64,000 nt of DNA from Shewanella marinintestina (GTDB lineage Bacteria; Pseudomonadota; Gammaproteobacteria; Enterobacterales; Shewanellaceae): the NCBI RefSeq assembly GCF_023283845.1, contig NZ_JAKILC010000002.1, positions 1 to 64,000 on the forward strand, read 5' to 3'. The notes under the pieces were generated by a model. The model was not told the origin of the DNA, made no database searches, and was given only the letters and a program-made list of their open reading frames with translations. Position numbers and translations under genes: made by a program. Shown here piece by piece: positions 26,201 through 36,626 of the stretch (positions within the stretch are counted from its first letter, which is position 1; each line of letters opens with the position of its first letter).

Positions 26201-26757
26201 GCGAGAGTATAGGGTTCTGGCGAGGCTGAAGATCCGAGACTATCAACCGGAAGCCCCTCTGGAATATCTTTAGCATTTTTATAATTAATACTGCTTGGAT
26301 CTTCAAAATCTTCAAAACAGTCAGTATGTGTTACAGTAGTAGCGAGCGAGTCGGGGAACTCTGACCAAGTACCATTCTCACCGACAAAACTATATTCACG
26401 TATAAAACCAGTAAAAAAGCCATAATCCTTAAGATAGGTTTTTGAACGCTTACAACCATTAAACTTGTTTTTTATATAATTAGGGCTTGATAAATCAGGA
26501 ACTCCGGCGCCTTTGCTATAAAACAATTTTGTTGAGCCACCAAGGTTTTCATCGCCTCTAGGGTAAAAAGTATCAGTGTACTCGTCGGTTCCCATACTGC
26601 CTGAATTATCAAAAATAATCAGAACCTGAGGCCGTGAGCCTGATCGAGCTGTTGATTCAAAAACATATAGCTCCGTATCATCAGCGAAACTGACGCTAGA
26701 TAACATAGCGATACATGCTGCTGTAGCACACAGTAATTTTTTGATCCGCAGCATCAT
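23242..26757 (-). CDS. pilY1: PilY1, tip adhesin and assembly factor of type IV pili
   Basis: Large secreted protein of 1171 residues. It has a signal peptide (ending near VSFA|DD), then an N-terminal von Willebrand A-like region with the MIDAS-like loop DNSGSMGTDEY (about 50-60). The C-terminal half is the PilY1 seven-bladed propeller, starting near DIFGDPLHSKPLAINFG. It has the calcium-binding loop DSDGDGLTDRIYASDTGG. It acts at the pilus tip and counters retraction in other bacteria. The start overlaps the pilX stop by one base (TAATG), and a second ATG is 3 bp further. Central gene of the pilV-pilW-pilX-pilY1-pilE operon. Confidence 0.93.
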   Translation of the reverse strand: MMLRIKKLLCATAACIAMLSSVSFADDTELYVFESTARSGSRPQVLIIFDNSGSMGTDEYTDTFYPRGDENLGGSTKLFYSKGAGVPDLSSPNYIKNKFNGCKRSKTYLKDYGFFTGFIREYSFVGENGTWSEFPDSLATTVTHTDCFEDFEDPSSINYKNAKDIPEGLPVDSLGSSASPEPYTLASSSSSTVDKEAALNKALLTNFGIGKSVTFYTEKYVTWYHSNKSKQDISRLEIAQRVMEDTVVTTPSVDFGLAVFNYNNGSSDDGGRIISGVKRLNTIEKKSLIKTIGNLNAETWTPLCETLYEAYRYFGGAAPHFALEAGSASPARDQSIEKNGKYISPFVGSQCTDRAYVVYITDGAPSRDSAADTAVSKLAGYDKDNKVNGSYLPALASIMNNKDVNTSVDGDQFVTTFTIGFSDGAASAEPILKKAAELGGGKYFAASNASALQTALSQVFSQILETNASFTSPSIASNNFDRTQTFDSAYYAMFLPNKGARWMGNIKKFKVTGSGDIVDKNGVLAIDDDGNLKSSACSYWTPNAVCAATSGGGDGNDVRTGGASLAIRGTDSRVLYGNFGSGGALKSFTKANAQSAAGSEALLADFMGVDKTQLTSMFSWATGEDSDDDDNDSSTTDKRDDIFGDPLHSKPLAINFGSQGSPDIRVLVGTNHGFLHMLKDKGDDVEESWAFMPYELLSNVAELRANVPTGVHSVYGLDSSPVAYTEENASGGITKAWLFVGMRRGGKSYYALDITDPDSPSFMWKIDPDSTGMSELGQTWAEPVVTKVPGWPVGNTDLASAKPVIIFGAGYSPSTKDSAAVGLNDAQGRGVFVVDAETGTLVHAFGPSSGGNSTQLPGIVDSVPNAVAVLDSDGDGLTDRIYASDTGGNVWRMDLPSGSPSDSTNPWTAYKFADLGGNTLASDRRFFAEPVIAQTVFTNIAEVSVTVGGNTSTTTTYQNVPYDAVTLGTGHRPHPSDLGRADMFYVLQDRNVISRSFGGIGNPKPAPLLISDLYDVTTAAPDSKSENISFGGKLGWYYNFGAAGEKSLSASSIIEGRVFFTSYVPGDNSSANQCLISGMGRLYGFDLHKGTRSYQQEYLEIGERVPDTPQLVIPPNGSDDSYMYLIGIGKAGSDMLKVPDPDNTADTCEPGDEKCVGGGPSVNRIYYHINE

Positions 26758-27176
26758 TATTTCCCCGTTGTAAATTCTTGTTCTATCCCGGTAACAACTG
26801 TCAGCTGACCAAGATCATTGCGACCAAAAACTGCAGTACTTGATACACTAATACGATTACAGCCTATCGAAGCACCATGGGCTTTTTCTCTACGCTTACA
26901 GCCACTGGCTATAGGCTCTAAGGTGTTAGTAACCCCTAACTGTGTATCGTTTGTCACCATAGTACTAGCCAGGTTTATCAGTGTAGCGCCACCATTAACA
27001 GAGATAACTCTATCTTGAGCACCTTGGGCTGCCGTCATAGCTTCTACACGCTCTGCCCCTGCTCCAGCCATCTTCATTGATTGATTAGAATTAACCGCCA
27101 GTGCCACACCAATAACGGTCATAATAAGCAAAACGATTAATGACAGAAATAGCACCATTCCATGTTCTTTATGCAT
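26757..27176 (-). CDS. pilX: Type IV pilus assembly protein PilX
   Basis: A 139-residue minor pilin. The prepilin cleavage would fall after HG in MHKEHG|MVLFLSLIVL; the mature helix has Leu, not Glu, at position 5, as is common for PilX/GspK-type proteins. The pattern NSNQSMKMAGAGAERVEAM matches PilX. Nine bases after pilW. Confidence 0.88.
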   Translation of the reverse strand: MHKEHGMVLFLSLIVLLIMTVIGVALAVNSNQSMKMAGAGAERVEAMTAAQGAQDRVISVNGGATLINLASTMVTNDTQLGVTNTLEPIASGCKRREKAHGASIGCNRISVSSTAVFGRNDLGQLTVVTGIEQEFTTGK

Positions 27177-27185
27177 ATATCGTCC

Positions 27186-28169
27186 TCAATTAGCCCCAAT
27201 GATTGGATTTTCAAGCACTAATGTAGTTGATACCACTTTACGCCTGAAATGATCACCAGGCGCTGTTATCGTTTTGTCACCTAACTCATAAGTATTATTA
27301 TTGGTATAGCTATTATCGGCTTCTACTGAGCGGATAAGCATAAATATTCTCAGCGATACAATACGTTGAGCTAAACTGTTATCCCACATCAAATCCGTTA
27401 CATTTTGTACCGGCATATAACTATCAGCGCTATTGTCACCATTACTATCAAAACCATAAAGCACCCGCATATTCTCAACCCCCTCGACAAGCTGCTCGTA
27501 ACTGCCAGAAGTTTTCATTCCACCATTACGTAACACTCTGCGCCTAAGAACAGGCGTTCCTGAATCATCTTCAATGTAGTAAACGTGATGTAAATATTCC
27601 CAATAACGGGCATTGGTAATGACAGGGGCAGTCTGATCACCGCTAAACAAGACTCCGCGCTGAGAATTAGCTGCAATATAATAACGATTAGCATCATTTG
27701 GGACGGCAACCTCAGGCCCTGCTAAGCGTTTAATCTGTAAGACATCGGTAGCAGACTTAACCCCCGTTAGGCAAGTGAGCGATGTGCTAGAAACACCACT
27801 TTCATAACCCCAAAGCCTACGAAAGTGGGCCGGAACGGCAGAGGGGAAAGAAGCATTATTAACACCAGAGCCAATACAGTCACTCGCAGTTGCGATTGCT
27901 GTAGCATTAATATCGATATTTGTACCAACTTCAAAATCAGTGCCAGTTAAATCGCCCATAAAACCTAATTGGCTGACATCACGTTCTATCAACCACAGCG
28001 CAATTCGACCATTTTCTTGTAGCTGATTAAATTGACTTGTCGTCGTGACATTTGTTGCGGACATTACAAACATAGAAAAAATACCCGCAGTTAAAAATAG
28101 CCCTACAACCATAGCTACCATTAACTCAACTAAGGACAAGCCTGTTTGGGTAAGTTGTAATTGTTTCAT
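27186..28169 (-). CDS. pilW: Type IV pilus assembly protein PilW
   Basis: A 327-residue minor pilin with leader MKQLQLTQTG|LSLVELMVAM (Glu5 present). After the helix comes the PilW motif NGRIALWLIERDVSQLGFMG and a long C-terminal domain with cysteines in ASDCIG and LTCLTG. It starts 9 bp after pilV. Part of the initiation complex primed by PilV, PilW, PilX and PilE. Confidence 0.9.
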   Translation of the reverse strand: MKQLQLTQTGLSLVELMVAMVVGLFLTAGIFSMFVMSATNVTTTSQFNQLQENGRIALWLIERDVSQLGFMGDLTGTDFEVGTNIDINATAIATASDCIGSGVNNASFPSAVPAHFRRLWGYESGVSSTSLTCLTGVKSATDVLQIKRLAGPEVAVPNDANRYYIAANSQRGVLFSGDQTAPVITNARYWEYLHHVYYIEDDSGTPVLRRRVLRNGGMKTSGSYEQLVEGVENMRVLYGFDSNGDNSADSYMPVQNVTDLMWDNSLAQRIVSLRIFMLIRSVEADNSYTNNNTYELGDKTITAPGDHFRRKVVSTTLVLENPIIGAN

Positions 28170-28178
28170 TACACGACC

Positions 28179-28736
28179 TTAGATAATGACAGTATTAACA
28201 CTGTATGCACGACGCCTATCACTAGCCGTGCCGCAACCACTGACAAAAGTATCAGTATTGCTTGCTGCAGCATCAGACATTTTACGGATCCCACGCCATG
28301 TAATAACCACTGTAACTTCGCCGCTAGCTTGAGCTCGAATACAGGCTGTAGGGGCATCAATCCCTCCCACATTCTGGGAGTGACTATTGACTTCAGCACT
28401 ACCAGCCATATGCTGTTCCCACTGAAAAAGATCCCACTGACGCGTTTGATTAACAGTGCAAACAACATTAACTCCTGCTGCAACATCACAAGAAGTTCCC
28501 GGTTGCAATAAAGACCCGCTGTAAGTACCACTATATGCTGTCAACTGAGTTCGATTAAGCTTCATTCGATTAATAATATCTTGGGCGAAATAAGAAGCTT
28601 GAGTCTGCTGAAAAGACTCAAAACTGCCGCGTTTGGATACAAGGTGAAGATTAAATACTCCAACTAATCCAACCACTAAGATCACTAGTGCGACTAATAC
28701 TTCTATTAAGGAAAACCCGTTTTCCCTAGTTCCCAT
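28179..28736 (-). CDS. pilV: Type IV pilus modification/assembly protein PilV
   Basis: First gene of the minor-pilin operon, 185 residues. Leader MGTRENG|FSLIEVLVAL with Glu5; the helix VILVVGLVGVFNLHLVSKRG and later VVITWRGIRK fit PilV. The promoter must lie in 28737-28920; I cannot place it with confidence. Confidence 0.9.
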   Translation of the reverse strand: MGTRENGFSLIEVLVALVILVVGLVGVFNLHLVSKRGSFESFQQTQASYFAQDIINRMKLNRTQLTAYSGTYSGSLLQPGTSCDVAAGVNVVCTVNQTRQWDLFQWEQHMAGSAEVNSHSQNVGGIDAPTACIRAQASGEVTVVITWRGIRKMSDAAASNTDTFVSGCGTASDRRRAYSVNTVII

Positions 28737-28920
28737 ACTGTCAACCTCTCCACTTTAGTCACTTTATTGACGCGACAGATAGTCTTTTATCTTTTTAAAT
28801 CTGGTACTTATCTAGTAACGCCTAGCATACATGTTAATGCGTTAGCAGTCTAATGATAGAGAAATGTAATACAGATGTTTGGTGGTTTCTGGTGAAAGCA
28901 ACTGAATTTTAAACAAAAAA

Positions 28921-28947
28921 AAAGAGGCAAAAGCCTCTTTTTTTATC
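28921..28947 (-). terminator. Terminator of the ileS/lspA-fkpB-ispH group (bidirectional)
   Basis: AAAGAGGC/GCCTCTTT, 8-bp stem with AAAA loop, T-runs on both strands. Lies 18 bp after ispH. Confidence 0.9.
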
Positions 28948-28964
28948 GTAAATTATTTGTAGTT

Positions 28965-29894
28965 TTATCGAAGTTCAGCGGGTACTGCAAAAACAGTATC
29001 CTCAAGTTGTCCTTCAACTTCAGTCACGACACTTGGTGCCATCTTAGCTATCGCATCAACGACTTGTTTAACCAGTACCTCAGGAGCTGAAGCCCCAGCA
29101 GTAACCGCAACACGCTGAACACCATCAAACCAAGCTGAATCCACATCATCGGCATTATCAACCAAGAAAGACTTTGTGCCTTTCTTCTGCGCCAATTCGC
29201 GCAAACGATTAGAGTTAGAGCTATTTTGCGAACCCACGACAATAAACAAGTCGACATCTTCGGCAACGTTACGCACCGCATCTTGACGATTCTGCGTCGC
29301 GTAGCAGATATCATCTTTACGAGGGCCTTCAATTGAAGGGTACTTCTTTTGTAAAGAGGCGATTACGTCAGCAGTATCGTCCATAGACAAAGTCGTTTGG
29401 GTAACGAAACACAAATTATCAGGATCTTTAACCACAAGGTTTGCCACATCTTCCGGCGATTCAACCAAGTGAACCCCTGCTTCAGGGTTATCGTACTGAC
29501 CCATAGTGCCTTCAACTTCTGGATGTCCAGCGTGACCAATCAAGATACATTCAATACCTTTACGGCTAGCACGAGTCACCTGCAGATGAACTTTAGTGAC
29601 TAATGGACATGTCGCATCAAACACTTTAAGCCCACGGGTTTTAGCCTCTTTGCGCACCGCTTGTGATACACCGTGAGCACTAAAGATAACAATACTGTTA
29701 TCAGGCACTTGATCAAGTTCTTCAACAAACACCGCACCACGATCTTTTAAGTTTTGCACCACGTAACGGTTATGTACCACTTCGTGGCGAACATAAATGG
29801 GTGGAGAGAACAGCTCTAAAGCGCGTTCCACAATGCTAATGGCCCGGTCAACGCCAGCACAAAAACCACGTGGATTTGCCAGAAGGATATTCAT
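28965..29894 (-). CDS. ispH: 4-hydroxy-3-methylbut-2-enyl diphosphate reductase
   Basis: Last step of the MEP isoprenoid pathway: HMBPP to IPP and DMAPP using a [4Fe-4S] cluster. The three cluster cysteines are present: Cys12 ([10 protein letters not shown]), Cys96 (DATCPLVTK) and Cys197 ([11 protein letters not shown]). The catalytic Glu126 lies in HPEVEGT. Length 309 residues, normal for the family. It starts 2 bp after fkpB in the conserved lspA-fkpB-ispH order. Confidence 0.97.
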   Translation of the reverse strand: MNILLANPRGFCAGVDRAISIVERALELFSPPIYVRHEVVHNRYVVQNLKDRGAVFVEELDQVPDNSIVIFSAHGVSQAVRKEAKTRGLKVFDATCPLVTKVHLQVTRASRKGIECILIGHAGHPEVEGTMGQYDNPEAGVHLVESPEDVANLVVKDPDNLCFVTQTTLSMDDTADVIASLQKKYPSIEGPRKDDICYATQNRQDAVRNVAEDVDLFIVVGSQNSSNSNRLRELAQKKGTKSFLVDNADDVDSAWFDGVQRVAVTAGASAPEVLVKQVVDAIAKMAPSVVTEVEGQLEDTVFAVPAELR

Positions 29895-29896
29895 AA

Positions 29897-30319
29897 TTAA
29901 AGTACCTGTACCACTTCAAGTTCAAAAGTAAGCACTTGCCCTGCCAAAGGATGATTCAAGTCAATAGTCACAGAATCACCAACAACATCTCTTACCATGC
30001 CGGGGATTTCACTGCCACCAGGGCCTGCAAAACTCACAATAACACCAGGTTCAAGCGTCATATCTGCAGGAAAGCGGCTCTTATCCATATGATGTACAGC
30101 ATCTGGATTTGACTCGCCAAAAGTATCAGCAGCTTGTAATGTAAAGCTATGTTTATCACCTTCTTTAAGGTTAATAATTTCAGCTTCAAATGCTGGGCTT
30201 AAGCTTTCATCGCCCACATTAAACCTTACAGGTTTACCGCTAGAACGTGTGCTTTCTGCAGTTGAACCATCTTCTAGCACGATATTCATATGACATAAAA
30301 TTGAATGCATTTCTGACAC
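29897..30319 (-). CDS. fkpB: FKBP-type peptidyl-prolyl isomerase FkpB (SlpA)
   Basis: Cytoplasmic prolyl isomerase of the SlyD-like FKBP group, 140 residues. It has the FKBP core [19 protein letters not shown], the insert-in-flap region ([19 protein letters not shown]) and the terminal [17 protein letters not shown] block. The metal-binding His/Cys tail of SlyD is absent. It sits between lspA (5 bp) and ispH (2 bp) as in other gammaproteobacteria. Confidence 0.93.
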   Translation of the reverse strand: MSEMHSILCHMNIVLEDGSTAESTRSSGKPVRFNVGDESLSPAFEAEIINLKEGDKHSFTLQAADTFGESNPDAVHHMDKSRFPADMTLEPGVIVSFAGPGGSEIPGMVRDVVGDSVTIDLNHPLAGQVLTFELEVVQVL

Positions 30320-30324
30320 GTAAG

Positions 30325-30837
30325 TTACTCCTTTACAGCCTTTGCTTTTTTATCATCTTTCCCCGCAAAAAATGAGTCTAAAATGATAAGCGCGGCACCC
30401 ACGCAAATAGCAGAGTCGGCAATATTAAATGCAGGGAAATGGCTGGTATTCCAATAGAAATGTAAAAAGTCGACAACATATCCATGCTGTAAACGGTCGA
30501 TAAGATTACCTAATGCACCACCGATAACTAAAGTGTAGGCTAAGTTCAATCGCCACATCTTACTGGGTTGCTGACGTAGCCAAACCGAAAGTAGCACACT
30601 AAACCCTACGGCAACAAAGGTAAACAACCAGCGTTGCCAGCCACCTGCATCACTTAAAAAGCTAAATGCAGCGCCGTAGTTGCGCACATAGGTAAAGTTG
30701 AAAACCGGTAATAACTGAATCGATTCGTATAACTCAAAGTTTGATAATACCCATTGCTTAGATATCTGGTCGGCAAGAAATACCAACACAACGACCCAAT
30801 ACCAACGCAGACCACTGTCTTTCCAGTTAGTTGGCAT
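30325..30837 (-). CDS. lspA: Lipoprotein signal peptidase (signal peptidase II)
   Basis: Inner-membrane aspartyl protease that cleaves prolipoproteins. The 170-residue protein has four membrane helices and the catalytic blocks NYGAAFSFL, GGALGNLIDR and FNIADSAI with their aspartates. The ATG at 30837 has AAAGGAA at good spacing; the frame continues to 30864 but lacks such a site. About 120 bp and a hairpin separate it from ileS. Its clients in this window include the hexosaminidase and M28 peptidase. Confidence 0.95.
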   Translation of the reverse strand: MPTNWKDSGLRWYWVVVLVFLADQISKQWVLSNFELYESIQLLPVFNFTYVRNYGAAFSFLSDAGGWQRWLFTFVAVGFSVLLSVWLRQQPSKMWRLNLAYTLVIGGALGNLIDRLQHGYVVDFLHFYWNTSHFPAFNIADSAICVGAALIILDSFFAGKDDKKAKAVKE

Positions 30838-30920
30838 TAAATGTTCCTTTTCCATAGATAGCATCTACTCGCATAATTTAACGGTGTTGATAAACAATAC
30901 AGAATTAACAGACAAAAAAA

Positions 30921-30945
30921 CAACGGCCCTATAAAAGAGCCGTTG
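30921..30945 (-). terminator. Hairpin between ileS and lspA
   Basis: CAACGGC/GCCGTTG, 7-bp stem, followed on the minus strand by seven T. Terminator-like, 12 bp past the ileS stop, inside what is usually an ileS-lspA operon. Confidence 0.75.
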
Positions 30946-30956
30946 CTATTGCATGA

Positions 30957-33779
30957 TTAAGCAAACTGGCGAGTTTCGCCATCGCCTTCAATGTTTGTTA
31001 CGCAGCGAGTACATAGTGTTGGATGCTCGACAACTGCGCCAACATCTTCTCTATGGTGCCAGCAACGCTCACACTTCTCAGCTTCAGACTTCTTCAAACT
31101 TAACTTCAATGAAGCAAGTTCAGTCTCGATTGCATCAGATGGTGCAGATGCTAGCGCAACAACTTCAGTCTTAGACGTTAGCAACACAAAGCGTAATTCA
31201 TCACCTAAATTCTCAAGTGCTGCTTGCAAAGCTTCGTCAGCATACAGTGTCACTTCAGCTTCTAGTGAGCCACCGACTTGCTTTTCACGGCGTGCGTTTT
31301 CAATCACTTTGTTCACTTCTGCACGAACGGAAAGTAATTGATCCCAGTACTCATCACTTAGGTCTGACTCTAATGTCACCGACTTAAGTCCTTCATACCA
31401 AGTTTCGGTAAATACATATTCACCGCGCTCACCAGGAAGAAGCTTCCAGATTTCATCTGCTGTAAAGCTTAGGATTGGTGCAATCCAACGCACCATAGCT
31501 TCAGAGATAAGATACAGTGCCGACTGACAGCTACGACGCGCATTGCTATCTTCTTTTGCTGTGTACTGTCTATCTTTGATGATATCTAAGTAGAAGCTAC
31601 CAAGTTCTACAGAGCAGAACTGCATTAGCTTCTGTGTCACTAAGTGGAAGTTGTACTGGTCATACGCTTCTAATAGCTCTTGTTGCAATGCTGCAGCGCG
31701 GCGAACAACCCAACGATCCAATGCAACCATGTCTTCAACTGCAACCATATCAGTTTCTGGGTTAAAGCCATTGATGTTAGCAAGTAAGAAACGAGCTGTA
31801 TTACGAATACGGCGGTATGCGTCTGCACTGCGATTTAAGATCTGATCAGAAACTGTCATCTCACCGCTGTAGTCTGTTGCAGCAACCCATAGACGTAAAA
31901 TGTCAGCACCTAACTTATTAGTCACATGTTGCGGAGCAATAACGTTACCCACAGATTTAGACATCTTACGGCCTTGACCATCAACGGTGAAACCGTGAGT
32001 CAATACTTGCTTGTAAGGTGCTTTACCGTTCATAGCAGTCGAAATCATCAGCGATGACATAAACCAACCACGGTGTTGATCGCTGCCTTCTAGGTACAAA
32101 TCAATTGGGTGACCATTAAATTCTGGACGTGCAGCAACCACTGACGAGAAAGTAGAACCTGAGTCATACCAAACGTCTAATGTGTCAGTCACTTTACGGT
32201 ACTGGTCAGCTTCATCACCTAATAGCTCAGATGCATCTAGATCCCACCAAGCTTGAATGCCTTGTTGTTCGATACGAGCAGCTACGCGCTCCATCAAAGA
32301 CACGCTGTCTGGGTGTAACTCTTCTGTTTCACGATGTACAAATAAGGTGATAGGTACGCCCCAAGTACGTTGACGTGAAATACACCAGTCAGGACGGTTT
32401 TCTACCATCTTCTCAATGCGGCTTTGACCCCAATCTGGGATCCATTGAGTTTGCTCAATTTCACCTAGTGCTTGCTGACGTAAACCTTTTTGATCCATAG
32501 AGATGAACCACTGCGGCGTTGCACGGAAGATAATTGGTGTCTTGTGGCGCCAGCAATGTGGGTAGCTGTGCTTAATCTGTACGTGATTAAGTAGTGCGCC
32601 TTTCTCTTCTAATAGCTCAACAACATTCTTATTAGCTTTAAATACATGCAAACCTGCAAAGATTTCTGTATCTGCTTTATAAACACCGTTGTCCCCTACT
32701 GGGTTAGCCACTTCTAGGCCATACTTTTGACCAACCACGAAATCATCTTGACCGTGACCAGGAGCGGTATGAACCACACCAGTACCAGAATCGACAGTCA
32801 CGTGATCGCCTAAAATAACTGGTACATCAAAATCATAGAATGGGTGGTTAAAACGCAGTAGTTCTAAATCGCTACCTGCGGCAGTGCCAAGTACAGTGTG
32901 TGACTCTGCACCAAAACGCTCAACACATGACTCATATAGGTCAGTTGCTAGCACTAGTGCTTGCGCCTGGCCCTCTTTAACCATTTCAACTAAGGTGTAC
33001 TCAACATTAGCACCTACAGCCAACGCACGGTTAGCAGGTAGAGTCCAAGGTGTTGTAGTCCAAATAACCATTGAAATGTTATGTGCGTAATCGCTTAAAC
33101 CAAACTTTGCTAGCAAAGCAGGTTTATCGACAACAGAGAAAGCAACATCGATTGCTGGAGACATCTTGTCTTCATATTCAACTTCAGCTTCAGCCAGAGC
33201 AGAACCACAATCTGTACACCAATGCACAGGCTTAACACCTTTGTGCAGATGGCCGCTATCAATCACTTTAGACAGTGAACGCACAATATTAGCTTCAGTG
33301 CTGTAATCCATGGTTAGGTATGGATTTTGCCAATCAGCAAATACGCCTAAACGGATAAAGTCATCACGCTGGCCATCAACTTGCTTAGCCGCGTACTCAC
33401 GACACTTTTGACGGAACTCAGCAGCCGTTACTTTATGACCCGGCTTACCTACTTTTTGCTCAACTTTAAGCTCAATAGGCAGACCATGACAGTCCCACCC
33501 AGGAATGTATGGCGCGTCAAAACCAGACATGGTCTTTGACTTAATAATAATATCTTTAAGAATTTTGTTTACTGAGTGGCCAATATGAATGTCACCGTTC
33601 GCATATGGAGGACCATCATGCAAAATAAACGGTTTAGCATCTTTACGGCTTTCACGGATCTGTTGATACAGTCCGTTTTCGGTCCAAGATTTTAACATCT
33701 CTGGCTCACGATTAGCCAAATTACCACGCATCGGAAACTCTGTTTCCGGCAAATTCAAAGTAGATTTATAGTCGCTCAT
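30957..33779 (-). CDS. ileS: Isoleucyl-tRNA synthetase
   Basis: Class I aminoacyl-tRNA synthetase of 940 residues. The ATP-binding HIGH motif is at 65-68 ([15 protein letters not shown]) and [10 protein letters not shown] carries KMSKS near residue 600. Editing-domain motifs such as [13 protein letters not shown] and [15 protein letters not shown] are present. The C-terminal zinc finger [10 protein letters not shown]...CTRC is intact. The open frame continues upstream to 33857, but the ATG at 33779 has AAAGGATC just before it and matches the family N-terminus ([11 protein letters not shown]). It is 31 bp downstream of ribF. Confidence 0.97.
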   Translation of the reverse strand: MSDYKSTLNLPETEFPMRGNLANREPEMLKSWTENGLYQQIRESRKDAKPFILHDGPPYANGDIHIGHSVNKILKDIIIKSKTMSGFDAPYIPGWDCHGLPIELKVEQKVGKPGHKVTAAEFRQKCREYAAKQVDGQRDDFIRLGVFADWQNPYLTMDYSTEANIVRSLSKVIDSGHLHKGVKPVHWCTDCGSALAEAEVEYEDKMSPAIDVAFSVVDKPALLAKFGLSDYAHNISMVIWTTTPWTLPANRALAVGANVEYTLVEMVKEGQAQALVLATDLYESCVERFGAESHTVLGTAAGSDLELLRFNHPFYDFDVPVILGDHVTVDSGTGVVHTAPGHGQDDFVVGQKYGLEVANPVGDNGVYKADTEIFAGLHVFKANKNVVELLEEKGALLNHVQIKHSYPHCWRHKTPIIFRATPQWFISMDQKGLRQQALGEIEQTQWIPDWGQSRIEKMVENRPDWCISRQRTWGVPITLFVHRETEELHPDSVSLMERVAARIEQQGIQAWWDLDASELLGDEADQYRKVTDTLDVWYDSGSTFSSVVAARPEFNGHPIDLYLEGSDQHRGWFMSSLMISTAMNGKAPYKQVLTHGFTVDGQGRKMSKSVGNVIAPQHVTNKLGADILRLWVAATDYSGEMTVSDQILNRSADAYRRIRNTARFLLANINGFNPETDMVAVEDMVALDRWVVRRAAALQQELLEAYDQYNFHLVTQKLMQFCSVELGSFYLDIIKDRQYTAKEDSNARRSCQSALYLISEAMVRWIAPILSFTADEIWKLLPGERGEYVFTETWYEGLKSVTLESDLSDEYWDQLLSVRAEVNKVIENARREKQVGGSLEAEVTLYADEALQAALENLGDELRFVLLTSKTEVVALASAPSDAIETELASLKLSLKKSEAEKCERCWHHREDVGAVVEHPTLCTRCVTNIEGDGETRQFA

Positions 33780-33810
33780 TGATCCTTTACCGTTTTGTTC
33801 GCTAAGCTGT

Positions 33811-34746
33811 TCAGCCTGCATCGCTACCAAGTAGTGCTTTCGCTCTATTGGCATCATCTTTAATTTGTTTTTTCAGCGCATCTAACGATCCGAATGGCTG
33901 CTCGTCTCTAATCTTTGCCACTAACTCAACTTCAACAGCCTTACCGTATAGGTCGCCATCAAAATCAAACAAATGGACTTCTAACTGACATACTTGCCCA
34001 TTAACAGTGGGTCTAAAGCCAACATTAGCAACACCTTCATAGATATCACTATTGTCCCAATACAACTTCACCGCAAACACACCTCTAACAGGTGTTACTT
34101 TACGCTTTAAGGCAATATTTGCAGTAGGAAAACCTATTGTTCTGCCAATTTTTTCGCCATGAGCAACCTTGCCACTTAAGGTAAATGGGTGACCAAGCAA
34201 ACGTCTAGCTTGTTCTAAATTACCTTTTGCTAGCAACTGCCTAATTTCTGTTGAACTAACGCGCTTATCGCCCAAAATAAAACTTTGTGTGCTGACTACT
34301 GCAAAACCATGCTTTTCACCGGCTTTACGCAGCATGTCGAAGTTACCTTGACGTTGCTTACCAAAACAAAAGTCATCACCGACAACTAAATACTTTACGC
34401 CTAACGCTTTAACCAGCAATTGCTCGATAAACTCTTCGGCACTGTAGTTGGCAAACTTCTTATTAAAGTTAACACACAACAAACGGTCTATTTTTAACTC
34501 ATCAAGTAAAACGATTTTATCACGCAGCAAGCTCAATCTTGCTGGCGCATCTTCGCCTTGAAACAACTCTTGTGGCTGCGGTTCAAATGTCATCACTGCC
34601 GCAGGCAAACCTAAATGTTCAGCCTTTGCTACTAAGCGACTAATCACTTCCGCATGACCACGGTGAACACCATCAAAGTTGCCTATTGTTAATACGCAAC
34701 CATGATGTTTCGGCAAAATATTATGTATACCGCGGATTAATTCCAT
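33811..34746 (-). CDS. ribF: Bifunctional riboflavin kinase / FAD synthetase
   Basis: Makes FMN and FAD. The N-terminal adenylyltransferase domain has [10 protein letters not shown] and [19 protein letters not shown] closes it. The C-terminal flavokinase domain has [16 protein letters not shown] and [11 protein letters not shown]. About 311 residues from the ATG at 34746 (MELIRGIHN), the usual family start; the frame opens five codons earlier. Between murJ and ileS, as in other gammaproteobacteria. Confidence 0.95.
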   Translation of the reverse strand: MELIRGIHNILPKHHGCVLTIGNFDGVHRGHAEVISRLVAKAEHLGLPAAVMTFEPQPQELFQGEDAPARLSLLRDKIVLLDELKIDRLLCVNFNKKFANYSAEEFIEQLLVKALGVKYLVVGDDFCFGKQRQGNFDMLRKAGEKHGFAVVSTQSFILGDKRVSSTEIRQLLAKGNLEQARRLLGHPFTLSGKVAHGEKIGRTIGFPTANIALKRKVTPVRGVFAVKLYWDNSDIYEGVANVGFRPTVNGQVCQLEVHLFDFDGDLYGKAVEVELVAKIRDEQPFGSLDALKKQIKDDANRAKALLGSDAG

Positions 34747-34811
34747 TATCTTACACGACACATGAGAGTAAATGGGCGGATTATATACCAGCTAGCCTTC
34801 ATAATCAGCAC

Positions 34812-36371
34812 TCAAACTGCAGCTTTCATCTTCCAAGGGCGAATTCCTAGTAAAACTAAGCAAATAAAATACGCGACTGCTGCAAATACAATCAATTTAG
34901 CTAACGTATAGCTTCGCTCTATAAAGGATAGATCAAGCCATTGAGCTGTGGTGGGGTCAAATTTGAATAACACCAACACCATTATACTTGCGGCTAAAGC
35001 CGCTTTTACAAAAAACATAAGCGTCGCTTTATTAAACTTATATACATTAGCTTTATGCAAACCACGATACAGTAAAAATGCGTTTAACAACGCTGACATT
35101 GACGTCGCAATAGCAAGTCCAACATAACCAAATGGAATCGCAAATATCAGGTTGAATACCATGTTGCTGACCATGGCGATGATACCGTAGCGCACAGGTG
35201 TTTTGGTGTCTTGTCTTGAGTAATAACCCGGTGCCAAGATTTTAATCATCATAAAGCTGAGTAAGCCACTACCGTATGCCATTAAACTGTAAGATGCCAT
35301 TTCAACATCTTGATAGCTAAATGCACCGCGCATAAAAAGTACCATTAACATAGGTTTGGCTAAAATGATCAAGCCACACATTGCCGGTAATCCAAGCAAC
35401 ACAATCGCTTTTACCCCCCAGTCCATGGTTTTTGCAAACTCGCCACTTTCAGCATTTACATGCCTTTTAGATAAAGCAGGCAAAATCACGGTGGCAATTG
35501 CAATTCCAAATAAGCCCAACGGAAATTCAAGTAAACGGTCAGAGTAATACAGCCAACTAATCGAGCCCGTCATTAAAAAGCTGGCTATAAAAGTATCAAG
35601 TAACAAGTTAATTTGTGATACAGATACGCCAAACAACGCGGGGATCATGAGGGTTCGAATTTTCGTTACTCCAGGATGATTCCAACCCCAGCTAGGTTTA
35701 ACCAGTGCCTTTTCTTGCATAAGGAAAGGGATTTGAAACAAAAACTGGATCAAGCCACCTAAAAATACGCCGCAAGCTAAACCAATTTCTGGCTGCTGCA
35801 TATTAGGAGCAAGAAAAATAGCCGCACTAATAATGGCAATGTTCAAAAATACCGGTGTAAACGCAGATACTGCAAAGCGGCCACGAGTATTAAGAATCGA
35901 ACCAGCTAACGCAGTAAACGTAATAAACCACAAATACGGGAAGGTAATTTTTAACATTAACGAGGCAAGCTCAAACTTCTCACCATTAGGCTCATCATTA
36001 AGCCAAGCAAGAAACCAGCCGCCACCAAATAATGCCGTTAATACCGGTGATGCGATTACACCGATCAAAGTTACAATACTCACCAAAATACCTAAGGTGC
36101 CAGCAACCTTACCAATTAACTCATTAACCTCTGCACGAGTGTTTTTCTCTTGATACTCCGTTAAAACAGGCACAAATGCTTGGGCAAAAGCGCCTTCAGC
36201 AAATAGTCGTCTTAAAAAGTTGGGAATTTTATTGGCAAAGAAAAATACGTCCGCACTGCTCCCCGCTCCCATAAGGTTCGCGATCACGACATCTCGCACT
36301 AAACCTAAAACACGGGAAATCAACGTCATGGCACTCACAATGATGCCTGACTTTACTAACTTCTTGCTCAA
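34812..36371 (-). CDS. murJ: Lipid II flippase MurJ (MviN)
   Basis: Inner-membrane MOP-superfamily flippase that moves lipid II across the membrane for peptidoglycan synthesis. 519 residues and about 14 hydrophobic helices. Family motifs: SRVLGLVRDVVIANLMGAG near the N-terminus, FFFANKIPNFLRRLFAEGAF, and LEFPLGLFGIAIATVILPAL. 65 bp upstream of ribF, probably the first gene of murJ-ribF-ileS. Divergent from rpsT. Confidence 0.95.
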   Translation of the reverse strand: MSKKLVKSGIIVSAMTLISRVLGLVRDVVIANLMGAGSSADVFFFANKIPNFLRRLFAEGAFAQAFVPVLTEYQEKNTRAEVNELIGKVAGTLGILVSIVTLIGVIASPVLTALFGGGWFLAWLNDEPNGEKFELASLMLKITFPYLWFITFTALAGSILNTRGRFAVSAFTPVFLNIAIISAAIFLAPNMQQPEIGLACGVFLGGLIQFLFQIPFLMQEKALVKPSWGWNHPGVTKIRTLMIPALFGVSVSQINLLLDTFIASFLMTGSISWLYYSDRLLEFPLGLFGIAIATVILPALSKRHVNAESGEFAKTMDWGVKAIVLLGLPAMCGLIILAKPMLMVLFMRGAFSYQDVEMASYSLMAYGSGLLSFMMIKILAPGYYSRQDTKTPVRYGIIAMVSNMVFNLIFAIPFGYVGLAIATSMSALLNAFLLYRGLHKANVYKFNKATLMFFVKAALAASIMVLVLFKFDPTTAQWLDLSFIERSYTLAKLIVFAAVAYFICLVLLGIRPWKMKAAV

Positions 36372-36626
36372 AACGCCCCCTGCTCCTGTTTCGGAGCTAA
36401 ATTACTTTGGCAATATCACGTAAAAATCGGTATTAGCCCTATTGTCTCTTGGTAATACCTGCTAGAATTGCGCCACATATTACACGAGTTAGGTTGAAGA
36501 TAGCCAAGCTGGTTGGATTATTTTGAGTTAATCAAATTGATTCAATCATTGTCATTGACAAAGTGACATAAATAGGGCATATTCCTCGACCTTAAAAATA
36601 CCAATCCCAGTTTTAGGAGTTGCACC

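Noticed and set aside
35087..35100. Partial match to the NagR operator (AACAACGCTGACAT)
   Set aside because: Inside murJ coding sequence with a broken second half and no promoter context.
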